NCBI GenBank assembly: GCA_016788565.1
Contig: JAEUSP010000019.1
Coordinates: forward strand, 112,912-176,911
DNA: 64,000 nt
Reading direction: 5' to 3'
DNA from: Chlorobiota bacterium
GTDB lineage: Bacteria; Bacteroidota; Ignavibacteria; OLB7
Shown: piece after piece, positions 43,254 to 51,983 of the stretch
Position numbering within the stretch: position 1 is the first letter of the stretch
How the letters are laid out: each line of letters starts with the position of its first letter
Program-made: the position numbers and the translations under genes
The notes under the pieces: model-generated
The model's input: the letters and a program-made list of their open reading frames with translations, nothing else
Database searches by the model: none
What the model was told of the DNA's origin: nothing

Positions 43254-45086
43254 ATGGCACACAACGAACGTATGGACAAGAACTTGACACCACGATTACC
43301 GTTGCTGAAGTTGATAGCTGCAATGCTTCTGCTTGCTTGCGGCACTGCCGTCAGCCAGGTCCAGGTGATGCTTCAGCAGCCGCCACGCAACCAGCTGAAG
43401 GTTGCTGATCTCTGGAAAATCACCATCATCAACACCACGCCCGATGAATATCTGGTGTTCCTTCGCGGCACAGCAACGCATGATAAAGATGGCCAGATTG
43501 CCGATGCTCACACGGCTACGTTCGTGGTTCCGGCAAACACCACAAAGATGATAAGCGGGGCAGATATTTCCCCCGTCAAGCTCGACTCATCCAACCCAGA
43601 ATACAAGGCGGTGTTCAGCCAAACCGGAACGGTTCCGGCGGGGAATTACACCATCTGCGTTTATGTGAACGCAGTGGCGCGCAACGGCAACGCGATTCCG
43701 GTGCCGGAGGTGATCGGCAGCGATTGCAAGACCGCCGAGGTGCAACCGCAATCCCCGCCAGTGTTGGTTTTCCCGAACGATGAATCGGACGTGAGCGATA
43801 AACAACCTCAGTTCACCTGGCTTCCCCCCGCGCCGCTGAAGCCGGGGCAGAAGCCACGCTACCAGCTTCGGATTGTTGAAATTTTAGGACGGCAGACCGC
43901 ATACGATGCCATGCAATCCAACCCCGCATGGTTTACCACTGCCGTTGCTGGTGTCACCACCTCGCGCTACCCGCTTGCCTCGCGCTCGTTCATCGAAGGG
44001 CGCAGATATGCGTGGCAGATCAAGGCATTTGGTGATGGCTACGCGATTGGCGAAAGTGAAATCTGGTGGTTCCGCTACAACCCCAACAAAGCCGTCAACA
44101 GCAACGACGGCAGCGATTACCCAATTTTGCCCGGCGGAAGCATCGGCGAACAGGCGAATCGAATGGAAGGAAACGGGACAACGCTCCCGGGCCGCCCAAC
44201 CACCGCAACGCCGGGGCTTGGGTTTGTTCAGCTTGAAGCTCCATTTCTGAAAAACTATCACGACAACAACGCACGGCTGTTCCGGCCCAACACCCCGAAC
44301 GAAACCGCAACCGAAGGAAGCCCCTGCGGTGCGCGCCCCTCCATCAGCATCAGCGACTCCATCCCGGCGGAGGATGCCCCGGGCCGGGCCGACCGCATCC
44401 GGCTTCGCTGGACCATGCGCCACTCGGCACCGATTGACCACATTGACCTTCGCATCAGTGCCATTACTCCATCGGGGAATGACTCGCTGCTGCGGCAGTT
44501 TATCTACCGCCAGCGGGAGAACAACACCATTGCCGGCGGAACGATTTTGTCCCCGGCCGAGCTTGCTGGGTCGGAGGTCACAACGTTCGTCATCAATGCC
44601 GTTGTGGTGGATGTGTTGGGGCGTTCCAGCCGGGTCACACGGCACCAGGTTAGCCCGGTGTATGGCGCATATCTGTTTGCTGGCAGCCACGGGACTGGCG
44701 ACCGTGAGTTTGCCTTCGAGCCGTCGGGAAGCAGCAGCAGCGGGGATACGATTGAGGTGCGAAGCGTCAGCCGTGGCGGGCGGACGTTCACTAATTTTTC
44801 CACCAACAAACTCTCCATTTCCCGCTCAAGCCGCACCGTCACCCTTGTGAACAACGATGCTCTTCCCCACCATTTCACCTCGGTCTTCACCCCCACGTAT
44901 CCTGAGTTCGCTCCGCCGCTTGGGATTGGTGGAATTCCCCGGCTGAATTTTGGTTTGCTAAACCCCGGCCAGACCGTCACGATTGGCCTGCCGGATGAGC
45001 TTCCACAATGCTACCGATGGACCCTGTTCGACCAACGTGCGCCGGAACGGAACGAACCGCTGGTGATTGTTGTTGATAGACCATAA
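43254..45086 (+). CDS. Exported multi-domain beta-sandwich protein, unknown function
   Basis: A 610-residue exported protein (signal LIAAMLLLACGTAVSQ; a second start ATG 43272 is equally good). Residues 35-150 are a beta domain; 160-300 holds a fibronectin-like module (PPVLVFPNDESDVSD, then QFTWLPPAP and AWQIKAFGDGYAIGES) that recurs in FCB-group envelope proteins; residues about 380-500 form another sandwich. The last 90 residues resemble a cupredoxin fold (VTLVNNDALPHHFTSVF, GLLNPGQTVTIGLPDE, CYRWTLFD), but a full copper ligand set is not evident. No sorting domain. The outer-membrane gene at 45172 follows after 85 bases, so the two probably work together. Not a family I can name. Confidence 0.75.
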   Translation: MAHNERMDKNLTPRLPLLKLIAAMLLLACGTAVSQVQVMLQQPPRNQLKVADLWKITIINTTPDEYLVFLRGTATHDKDGQIADAHTATFVVPANTTKMISGADISPVKLDSSNPEYKAVFSQTGTVPAGNYTICVYVNAVARNGNAIPVPEVIGSDCKTAEVQPQSPPVLVFPNDESDVSDKQPQFTWLPPAPLKPGQKPRYQLRIVEILGRQTAYDAMQSNPAWFTTAVAGVTTSRYPLASRSFIEGRRYAWQIKAFGDGYAIGESEIWWFRYNPNKAVNSNDGSDYPILPGGSIGEQANRMEGNGTTLPGRPTTATPGLGFVQLEAPFLKNYHDNNARLFRPNTPNETATEGSPCGARPSISISDSIPAEDAPGRADRIRLRWTMRHSAPIDHIDLRISAITPSGNDSLLRQFIYRQRENNTIAGGTILSPAELAGSEVTTFVINAVVVDVLGRSSRVTRHQVSPVYGAYLFAGSHGTGDREFAFEPSGSSSSGDTIEVRSVSRGGRTFTNFSTNKLSISRSSRTVTLVNNDALPHHFTSVFTPTYPEFAPPLGIGGIPRLNFGLLNPGQTVTIGLPDELPQCYRWTLFDQRAPERNEPLVIVVDRP

Positions 45087-45171
45087 TTGATAGCCATAAC
45101 TGATAGCCCAAACGCCGACGCTTCATCAACCATGTAACCGAACCGAAGACCCTTTATCCGAACCGATACCG

Positions 45172-47196
45172 ATGAACACTTGCGCCACATTCTGCCGATG
45201 GATTGCCCTGTTGGGATTGCTGTTTCCCGTTGCTGTTGTTGCCCAAACGCCCCCGCCCCCTGCGGGCGATCCATCGGGGGGTGGCGGCGCGCCCGGCGGC
45301 GGAACCGGCGCGCCAATTTTCCGGTTCAGCGGCGCAAGCATGGCCAATGGCGAATCAGCCGACCGGCAAGGGACCGGCTCGGAAATCCCGCAACGCTACG
45401 CCCGTTGGGAAGTGACCCCAACAATCTCACTGTTCGGCATTCCGTTCGGCACGCACCTGATGCTCTCCACCGAGCAAGACCTGACCCGCCAAAACATCAA
45501 CAGCCTGAACATGGGTTTCAGCCTAAGCGCGCAGCAACTTCAGGAGCAACTGAAGCAGCGGGTGTATCAGCAAGTGGAAAGCCTGATGCAGAACGAAGAT
45601 GTGGCAGAAGTGGAAGGAGCAATCAGCAGCATTGAAGGGATGACAGACCCCGAGGCACTGAAGGATTCGGTGAAAAAATTGGTTCCGGCGGAAGCCTACG
45701 ATGCCTACGCCAAATACAAACGGCTGGAAAAACTGCAGGACCTTGACGGCGATGAAATTCTAAGCCGAAGCCGCGAGCTGGATGCGTTCGGGCTGATCTC
45801 CGGCGCGGAAAAATTTATGCTCAACTTCCCCACACTTGGCGTTGGAGTAAACTACCCTGAGTACACCCAACTTTCGCTGAGCGGCGTTCCGGTGAATGGA
45901 GTAAACATTGAGTTCACCCCGGGCAAATTTTACTTGGCATTGACCGGCGGGAAGACGCAATCGGAAGTGATCTACGACACCGCAGGGCAAGCGCAGGAGG
46001 CGTTCCACCGCGAGCTGTACGCGGGGCGGATTGGTTTTGGGCGGAAGACCGGCGCGCACTTTTACGCCACGGTGATGTACGCCGCCGACGACCCCAACCC
46101 GTTGGTGGTTGATGAGTTCAACACGCTTGCGCCAAAATCAAATTATGTGGTGGGATTCGAGACACGGGTTCCGCTGATTCCGAACTACTGGACTTTGGAT
46201 GCCGAGGTGCTTGGCTCGATGCTCACCGGCGACCGCGAGGCGGCCCGATTGCAGAACAGCGACATCCCGACGTTTATCACCGAGCTGGTGGACCCCACCA
46301 TCAGCAGCTTTGTGGATTATGCGTTGAAAGGGAACATGGCGGTGATGATTCCAGAATCGGGAACACGGCTTCAGGCCGAGGCGGTGCGGATTGGCCCCGG
46401 GTTCCAATCGCTTGGCGCGCCAAATTTGCGGACTGACCTGTTCCGCTACGAAGGGAAAGCTGAGCAAGGAATTTGGCGGCGGCAGATCACCGTGGCGGGA
46501 TCATTCAAGGAGGAGACCGACAACTTGATTGAGTGGAAATCGGCAACCACAACAATCACTGCCTACGGCGTGGGGCTGGGATTGAACATCCGCGGAATCC
46601 CCTACCTGCGGCTGAACTACAACCCCTACACCCAACGGAGCGAACTTAGCAACGACAGCCTGCGGGCAACCAGCTTTGGCGACAGCCAGCGCGTGGAAAA
46701 CCGCACCGGAATGTGGAACGCCACCGCAGGCTACAACTACACCGTTGCCGAAATCTCCATGAACACCAACCTTTCCTACTCACACCAAGAAACCCGCACC
46801 CGGTTTGGCGACGGCGACAACACCGCCAACAACTACAATTTTAGCCAGTCGTTCGGTTTTTTGTTCCCACTTAGCCTGAGCGCCAGCGTGGGATTGAACG
46901 ATCAAGAAATGGCGTTCGGTGGCGTGCCAACGCTCACCAAAACCACCACGATTGAGGCTTCCGGCAGCTACACGCTGTTTGATGTTTGGCAAAGCACGCT
47001 GGGCATCGCGCTTGCCACGCAGAAGGACACCGACGACAAAACCGGATTCTACCTTTCCACCTCATTCCCCGTGTGGGTGCTGGGGACGATGGAGATTCGG
47101 GCGGAGAAAAATATCTACAAGTACACCGCCGACCCGTTTGCCCAGCAAGATTATGATGAGCTGATCTTCCGCGCCTCGCTGAACTCAGCCTGGTAA
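45172..47196 (+). CDS. Outer-membrane beta-barrel protein with helical periplasmic domain, unknown function
   Basis: A 674-residue protein. Signal peptide residues 1-25 (LLFPVAVVAQ). A Gly/Pro-rich linker (about 26-50) leads to a short beta segment, then residues about 119-205 are strongly helical and charged (QLQEQLKQRVYQQVESLMQ, then RLEKLQDLDGDEILSRSREL), likely a coiled coil. From about 215 the alternating hydrophobic/aromatic strands (FTPGKFYLALTGGKTQSE, PYLRLNYNPYTQRSEL) indicate a barrel of 20 or more strands, ending in LIFRASLNSAW, the C-terminal aromatic recognised by BAM. No TonB box or plug seen. Partner of the protein at 43254. Confidence 0.78.
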   Translation: MNTCATFCRWIALLGLLFPVAVVAQTPPPPAGDPSGGGGAPGGGTGAPIFRFSGASMANGESADRQGTGSEIPQRYARWEVTPTISLFGIPFGTHLMLSTEQDLTRQNINSLNMGFSLSAQQLQEQLKQRVYQQVESLMQNEDVAEVEGAISSIEGMTDPEALKDSVKKLVPAEAYDAYAKYKRLEKLQDLDGDEILSRSRELDAFGLISGAEKFMLNFPTLGVGVNYPEYTQLSLSGVPVNGVNIEFTPGKFYLALTGGKTQSEVIYDTAGQAQEAFHRELYAGRIGFGRKTGAHFYATVMYAADDPNPLVVDEFNTLAPKSNYVVGFETRVPLIPNYWTLDAEVLGSMLTGDREAARLQNSDIPTFITELVDPTISSFVDYALKGNMAVMIPESGTRLQAEAVRIGPGFQSLGAPNLRTDLFRYEGKAEQGIWRRQITVAGSFKEETDNLIEWKSATTTITAYGVGLGLNIRGIPYLRLNYNPYTQRSELSNDSLRATSFGDSQRVENRTGMWNATAGYNYTVAEISMNTNLSYSHQETRTRFGDGDNTANNYNFSQSFGFLFPLSLSASVGLNDQEMAFGGVPTLTKTTTIEASGSYTLFDVWQSTLGIALATQKDTDDKTGFYLSTSFPVWVLGTMEIRAEKNIYKYTADPFAQQDYDELIFRASLNSAW

Positions 47197-47233
47197 AACA
47201 GCAGTGTGTGCGCGGATTGCAGGACGCAAAAAA

Positions 47234-47255
47234 AAGGGAGGCTTGTGCCTCCCTT
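47234..47255 (-). terminator. Terminator overlapping the stop of the 2TM gene
   Basis: AAGGGAGGC (47234-47242) pairs with GCCTCCCTT (47247-47255) with a TTGT loop. On the minus strand it is followed by TTTTTTTTGCG, an ideal terminator. Its stem includes the stop codon of the minus-strand gene that ends at 47254. On the plus strand it is not followed by a T-run. Confidence 0.8.
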
Positions 47256-47829
47256 ATCCAATTTCCAGCCGTTTATTTCCCTTTTGGATCACCAGCTTAT
47301 TCCCTTTTGTCTCGATCGTGAATTTCTGCTGGCGTTGCAGTTCGCGTTGTTGTTGTTGGCGTTCGCGCATTTGGCGTTGCACCACTTTCCGCGCACCTTT
47401 CTCAATTTCTTTATCGCTTGGCCAGAAGGTGTTGGCAGCATCGAACGCTATTCCGATACCCCACCCCAAAATTGGCCACATCGCCCAGAATGGGTCGCCG
47501 GTCATGATGTTAATCAGCATCAGTATTCCGTTGATGATAAGGTAGGAACGGAGGTGCTCCTTGAAGCTCCGTTTTTGCTGGGCTATCCATGTTTTCTTTG
47601 CATCCTCCACCGCGCCAACTTCCGTTTGCTCCATAACCGCCATTTCAAGTTGCGATGGGTCAATCCCAAGCTCGCGGGCTGTTTCGATTAAGTCATCGTG
47701 GCTGATGTTGCCGCTGTTGTTGGTCTGCTGGCGTTGCAGCGCACGCTGCAGGATTGCTTCCACTTGCTCCTGCGTGTAGCGGCGTTGCGGGTTGTTCGAG
47801 TCGTTGGAGTTGGAACTAAACTGGATCAT
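47254..47829 (-). CDS. 2TM-domain protein with N-terminal helical region
   Basis: A 191-residue membrane protein. The N-terminus holds a SHOCT-like stretch with PQRRYTQEQVEAILQRALQ and DDLIETARELGIDPSQLE, resembling an N-terminal helical tail that reads like a short DNA- or protein-binding fold. Two helices follow near residues 93-137 (YLIINGILMLINIMTG and FWAMWPILGWGIGIAFDA), the 2TM domain pattern (PF13239), often at the N-terminus of histidine kinases. The tail is highly basic and Gln-rich (RQRQQQQRELQRQQKF) and may contact nucleic acid or a partner. Function unknown. Confidence 0.75.
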   Translation of the reverse strand: MIQFSSNSNDSNNPQRRYTQEQVEAILQRALQRQQTNNSGNISHDDLIETARELGIDPSQLEMAVMEQTEVGAVEDAKKTWIAQQKRSFKEHLRSYLIINGILMLINIMTGDPFWAMWPILGWGIGIAFDAANTFWPSDKEIEKGARKVVQRQMRERQQQQRELQRQQKFTIETKGNKLVIQKGNKRLEIG

Positions 47830-48004
47830 GGCCTATCTGCTGATTTGCATCTTCTGCATTACGGGAACGTGGGGCTTGGAGACGCGCAAACTCTTCTGGT
47901 TGTTGCAGCCGCCACAAATTACGATTCATACCGACCGTAGCAAGCCGGACGTTGCACGGTGGGCAAGTAGTTTGGCCGAATAGCACGTACCGCCCAAGCT
48001 GCCG

Positions 48005-48727
48005 TTACTTCTGCTCCTTCTGCGCCGCGGTTCCAAGCCCAGGGTTCTGCATGGTATGAACCCCCTGCAGGTGATACATGGAGTGCAGCAATCGGCGGCG
48101 TTCCGATTTTGTGCCAAAAAAATAGAACGTGAGCACACTGGGGCTGTGCGGTTCGCTCCCTTTCTGGATGGTGTAGGTGTCAATGTTTTCCTCGAACAAA
48201 TCAAGCAAATCCAGCACCCGCTGGTGCGTAAGTGGCATGGGATCAATCAAAAAATGGTAGGCGCGTGAGGCGCGGCGATGAATGCGAAGCTCCAGGCGAT
48301 ACAGCGCAAGAAGCATCACCACCACTGCGCCGCTAACGATGCAGGCACTCAGCAAAAATCCGGCACCGATCATCATCCCAATCGAGGCCATCAGCCAGAT
48401 GATTGCGGCGGTGGTCATCCCTTTCACAATGTTCCCTTTTTCGTGAAGGATTGCGCCGGCACCCAAAAAACCGATGCCGGAAACAATCTGCGCAGCAATG
48501 CGGGTTGGGTCCGAGGCGTTGGCGGCTTTGGCCATTTCCATGCTCATCACCGTGAAGATCATCGAGCCAACACAAACGATGATGCTGGTGCGCAAGCCGG
48601 CTGGCTTCCCGGTTGTCTCCCGCTCCATCCCAATGGCCCCACCGCACAACACCGCCACCAGGAACTTCAAGGCAAAGCCCGGCGCCAGCCGCAGAAGTTG
48701 ATCAATGCTTTCAAACGTGGTTTCCAT
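48005..48727 (-). CDS. MgtC/SapB-family membrane protein
   Basis: A 240-residue protein with four or five hydrophobic helices. MgtC signature segments are LCGGAIGMERETTGKPAGL, RIAAQIVSGIGFLGAGAIL with an adjacent HEKGN, and TTAAIIWLMASIGMMIGAG. The C-terminal 90 residues are a soluble ACT-like domain (HFLIDPMPLTHQRVLDLLD). MgtC proteins help survival at low magnesium and modulate the ATP synthase in pathogens; many environmental members have unknown use. It is followed on the minus strand side by the 2TM gene, and lies downstream of the K+ channel with a 58-base gap. Confidence 0.88.
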   Translation of the reverse strand: METTFESIDQLLRLAPGFALKFLVAVLCGGAIGMERETTGKPAGLRTSIIVCVGSMIFTVMSMEMAKAANASDPTRIAAQIVSGIGFLGAGAILHEKGNIVKGMTTAAIIWLMASIGMMIGAGFLLSACIVSGAVVVMLLALYRLELRIHRRASRAYHFLIDPMPLTHQRVLDLLDLFEENIDTYTIQKGSEPHSPSVLTFYFFGTKSERRRLLHSMYHLQGVHTMQNPGLGTAAQKEQK

Positions 48728-48785
48728 GATCCGTGAGAAGAGTTATGCCCAGCGGGGCAAGAGTCTGGAGCTTGATTGCGTGTTG

Positions 48786-49628
48786 CTACTCAACAATTTT
48801 CCCACAGTGCGGGCATTGGCGTGGTTGCCGCGGCGGGGCTTCTTTCTTGACCAATCGGCTTTGCATTTCTTCAATAAACCCCGTCACAATAATGCCCGAT
48901 GGCAAGGCCACAATCCCAACGCTTAAAATTGCGCTGATGGCCGCAAACACTTTCCCAAGTGCAGTTATTGGATAGATGTCGCCGTAGCCAATGGTGGTTA
49001 AGGTTGCCACCCCCCACCACAATGCAGCGGGGATATTCGGGAAGGCTTTTGGCTGCGCTTCATGCTCGATAAAGTACATCATCGAGGAGGAGATGATCAG
49101 GATAATCACCAGCACAAACATCGAAGAGAACATCTCCTCCCGTTTTTTCCGCAGCACCCGCGCCATCATCTCGAAGCTGGTGGAGTAGCGGCCCAGCTTC
49201 AGCACCCGAATCAACCGGAACAGCCGCAATGCCCGAACAATCAGCAGGTCGGCACTGATAAGGTGCGGGAGGAAAAATGGAAGGATTGCGAACAGGTCAA
49301 TCAACGCAAAGAAGGTGAAGAAATAGCGGACCCGCCCCCACAGTGGGTGGCGAAATTTTGGGTGTTCCACAATCGCCCACAATCGCAGCGCGTACTCCAC
49401 CGCAAAGATTATCACCGAGAAAACCTCAATCACTTGGAAAAGCTGGTAGCAGGCGGCCTGAATTTCCGGCACAGTTTCCAGGATGACAATGATCACATTC
49501 ACAAAAATCAGCACGGCGATGCCGACCCGCATCCAATACTCCGCAGGGGTTTCGATTGCTGGGCTAAGCAGCAGATCGTACACGTGTTTCCGCGCCCGTC
49601 CGGCAGCTGACTGTGAGGCTTTGTTCAT
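48786..49628 (-). CDS. Voltage-gated-type potassium channel
   Basis: A 280-residue six-helix ion channel. The selectivity filter TTIGYGD lies near residue 215 in WWGVATLTTIGYGDIYP. The S4 voltage sensor has regularly spaced Arg/Lys: RALRLFRLIRVLKLGRYS. S1 to S3 and S5 are evident from hydrophobic runs. The C-terminal end CPHCGKIVE has a short zinc-ribbon-like CxxC. ATG 49628 was chosen over the open frame to 49790, whose extra 54 residues have no relation to the family. Probably gives K+ selective, voltage-dependent conductance; regulator and physiology unknown. Confidence 0.9.
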   Translation of the reverse strand: MNKASQSAAGRARKHVYDLLLSPAIETPAEYWMRVGIAVLIFVNVIIVILETVPEIQAACYQLFQVIEVFSVIIFAVEYALRLWAIVEHPKFRHPLWGRVRYFFTFFALIDLFAILPFFLPHLISADLLIVRALRLFRLIRVLKLGRYSTSFEMMARVLRKKREEMFSSMFVLVIILIISSSMMYFIEHEAQPKAFPNIPAALWWGVATLTTIGYGDIYPITALGKVFAAISAILSVGIVALPSGIIVTGFIEEMQSRLVKKEAPPRQPRQCPHCGKIVE

Positions 49629-49740
49629 CGCAAGGGTTTTGGCAAACGTCTCTTCTGGCAACAGTGATTGTTGCCGCGCCAAAAATAGGAGAGAAGGAGG
49701 GGAAATTGGAATAGCAGGCGACGGAGAAACGTTCACAACA

Positions 49741-49781
49741 GCCAAAAAGAAAATCCCCCGGATTGAATTGATCCGGGGGAT
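49741..49781 (-). terminator. Terminator of the HExxH protease gene
   Basis: ATCCCCCGGAT (49753-49763) pairs over 11 bp with ATCCGGGGGAT (49771-49781). Read on the minus strand it lies 33 bases past the stop at 49815 and is followed by TTTCTTTTTGGC. A strong intrinsic terminator. Confidence 0.85.
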
Positions 49782-49814
49782 TCGATACAACGTGAGTTTG
49801 GCCGGTCGGCTGAA

Positions 49815-51629
49815 TTACTTCAGCACCACGATGGAGCGGCTGACGCTGTGTTCACCCTGCACCAACCGCGCCCGATAGACACCATTTGGCAGATTGCTCA
49901 CATCCAGCAGGATTGTCTGCTGGCCCGACTCCATGGCTTGGTTATCGGCCAGGGTGGCGGCAATTTCGCCGGCGGCATTGTAGAGGGTAAGGCTTACCGG
50001 AGCCGAGCCGGCGGTGGTGAAGCCAAGCGTGGCCACCGTTGCAACCGGGTTTGGCGCAACCGCCGTGAAGCCAATGCCGGCGCGGCGGGCCGATTCCTCG
50101 TTATCCACACCCAGCACTTGGCTTGACGTGGTCCAGGTGACGGTTTGGACTTGGCCGGTCATGTTCATCACGGCAATCACAACCCGGCGGTATGGTTTGC
50201 TTCCTTGCGCTACCAGAACGTCCTCGCCCACTGGGATATCGCGTACATTTTCTGGGACTGTGCTGCTGGCACCTGTGTAATTCACCGCCATTACTGCGCA
50301 ATCGTTGTTAGCCAAGCCTTGCCCCGGCGTAAACCGGAATTTCATGGCACCCGAGGTGTCGTTATAGACGTAGTAGGCAATGCCGAATGGCTCTAATTTC
50401 ACCGACCCGTTCGATGGATAATCCTTACCCGTGTAGCTGGCGGTGGCGCGTGCACGCGCGCTGCCACTTGCCACCAACCGGTATTTGAATTTATAGCGGG
50501 CATCATCCCCATTGCTTTGGGCATAGAGTGCCGCAGCAAATCCTTTGAAGACATCGCGCCAGTTGATGTCAGTCCGGCCAATTTTGTTCAGGGCGTAATC
50601 AACGCGCGCCATGCTGTCGGTGGCGGCACCGGCAAGCTCGTACAGGAATCGCTCGCCGAACTGCTCGCTTAGATAGTGAACCCAGGTCATCCCACGGGTG
50701 TAATCAGCAAAGACTTCTTCCGCGCTGCTCTCGCTGGTAACGCGAGTCCAGCGGAAGAAATTGATGTTCGTGTTGTTTAAGTAATTCAGATCCCTACGGT
50801 CAATGTAGCCATTAAGGATAGCGGCTACCTCACTGCACCCTTCGTTATAAATGCTAAGGCTTGGGCGTTTGCGTGCGTAGTGGATCAGGTGTTGATACTC
50901 ATGGGCCAACGTGCTGGTAAGGCTGTAGATATTCCCAACACTTTTGTAGTTGATGTACAGGATATTCATGCCATTGGAAGCCGGCACAACGTTCGGGTCC
51001 TCTTGATCTATCGGTGAGAAGAATCCGCCAACAACCCCGCCGGATGGCGCGTTGCCATCGGTGAAGGTGATAAGGAAGTCCGTCAGGGTGTCGTCCCAAT
51101 AGGCGTTCTTCAGCGGAAGGCCGAACACATCTTTGTCGTTGGCGATAAACCCTTGGTTAGGATTGCGCGAAATCGGGTCGGTGGTGCCTTGCGTGGCTGT
51201 GTCAAAGACGCGAGCCATGTTGGCGATGACCGTTGGGGTTGCTACGTTACGGTAGGCATCATCCACCCATAAACGGAAGTTCCTTCCCTGCCCCACCAGC
51301 GTTGCCGGAATCTTCACGTATTTCTCGGTAGCGTAGCTGTACATCTTGAACTCGAAATCCCCAGAGGTCCGGAGCAACTGGCTGATCTCTTTCTTCGATT
51401 TTGCCGACGAGATGATCCACTGGTAGGTTTCTGGGTCCTGTTGCTTGGTGCGCTCCATTGCGGTTTCCCAGTCAATGTTGCTGTTCAACATTGTGCCGCA
51501 GACCCCTTTGCTTGGGACGGCTGGCTGGTCGGCATGGTCGTCTTGGTGATCGAAAGTTTGGGCGATTCCCTGGCTGGCCATTGCAGCGGTGATCCCAGCC
51601 CATAGAAGAAGTCGGTTCAGTCGTGACAT
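49815..51629 (-). CDS. Secreted M30-like (hyicolysin-type) metalloprotease with T9SS sorting domain
   Basis: A 604-residue exported protein. Signal peptide residues 1-24 (AMASQGIAQ). The catalytic centre has AHEYQHLIHYARK with HEYQH at about 243-247, and the third ligand likely the Glu of SIYNEGCSEVAAI 16 residues on, as in the hyicolysin (M30) family. Residues about 450-520 are a beta domain and the last 80 the type A sorting domain (AVAPNPVATVATLGF, TLYNAAGEIAATL, NLPNGVYRARLV). ATG 51629 was chosen: the frame opens at 51785 but the extra 52 residues are Cys-rich and unlike a signal. Probably a surface-released protease. Confidence 0.84.
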   Translation of the reverse strand: MSRLNRLLLWAGITAAMASQGIAQTFDHQDDHADQPAVPSKGVCGTMLNSNIDWETAMERTKQQDPETYQWIISSAKSKKEISQLLRTSGDFEFKMYSYATEKYVKIPATLVGQGRNFRLWVDDAYRNVATPTVIANMARVFDTATQGTTDPISRNPNQGFIANDKDVFGLPLKNAYWDDTLTDFLITFTDGNAPSGGVVGGFFSPIDQEDPNVVPASNGMNILYINYKSVGNIYSLTSTLAHEYQHLIHYARKRPSLSIYNEGCSEVAAILNGYIDRRDLNYLNNTNINFFRWTRVTSESSAEEVFADYTRGMTWVHYLSEQFGERFLYELAGAATDSMARVDYALNKIGRTDINWRDVFKGFAAALYAQSNGDDARYKFKYRLVASGSARARATASYTGKDYPSNGSVKLEPFGIAYYVYNDTSGAMKFRFTPGQGLANNDCAVMAVNYTGASSTVPENVRDIPVGEDVLVAQGSKPYRRVVIAVMNMTGQVQTVTWTTSSQVLGVDNEESARRAGIGFTAVAPNPVATVATLGFTTAGSAPVSLTLYNAAGEIAATLADNQAMESGQQTILLDVSNLPNGVYRARLVQGEHSVSRSIVVLK

Positions 51630-51983
51630 AGCGCACGTACCTCGGTAAGTGGTTGGTTGTATTGTGTTACTGTTGAATTGCCGTGAGTCAGGATGTGCGG
51701 GATTCCGCACCGAGCAGAAGCAGCAGGGGTGGTAAAATTGCATCTTACGTTGGAACTTCACAAGGTGATTGGCCGGAAGAATCATAAAGAATTATTTGCC
51801 CCACCCCCCACAACTATGCTGTTTTTTTTGCGAAGGTGTTTATTTTCGCTCCCCATCCTGATAGAAGGATAAGGGTAACGCCGGGCATCCGGCTGCTGCA
51901 TTCCTCCCTCGCTCATTCAGTTACTGGCTATTCCGTTCACGCTTTGCGCGCTGCACGGGAAACGCACCAAGGAGAAATACATC
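51630..51983. other. 354-base divergent intergenic region
   Basis: Lies between two secreted-protein genes. No coding sequence, RNA gene, repeat or clear promoter was found. The minus-strand reading frame continues through much of it but is not conserved. AAGGAG at 51969 belongs to the next gene. Confidence 0.4.

Noticed and set aside
47828..47983. 51-codon plus-strand ORF starting MAYLLICIFCITG
   Set aside because: It overlaps the first codons of the minus-strand 2TM gene, has no ribosome site, and looks hydrophobic only by chance. A real small protein is not excluded but unsupported.
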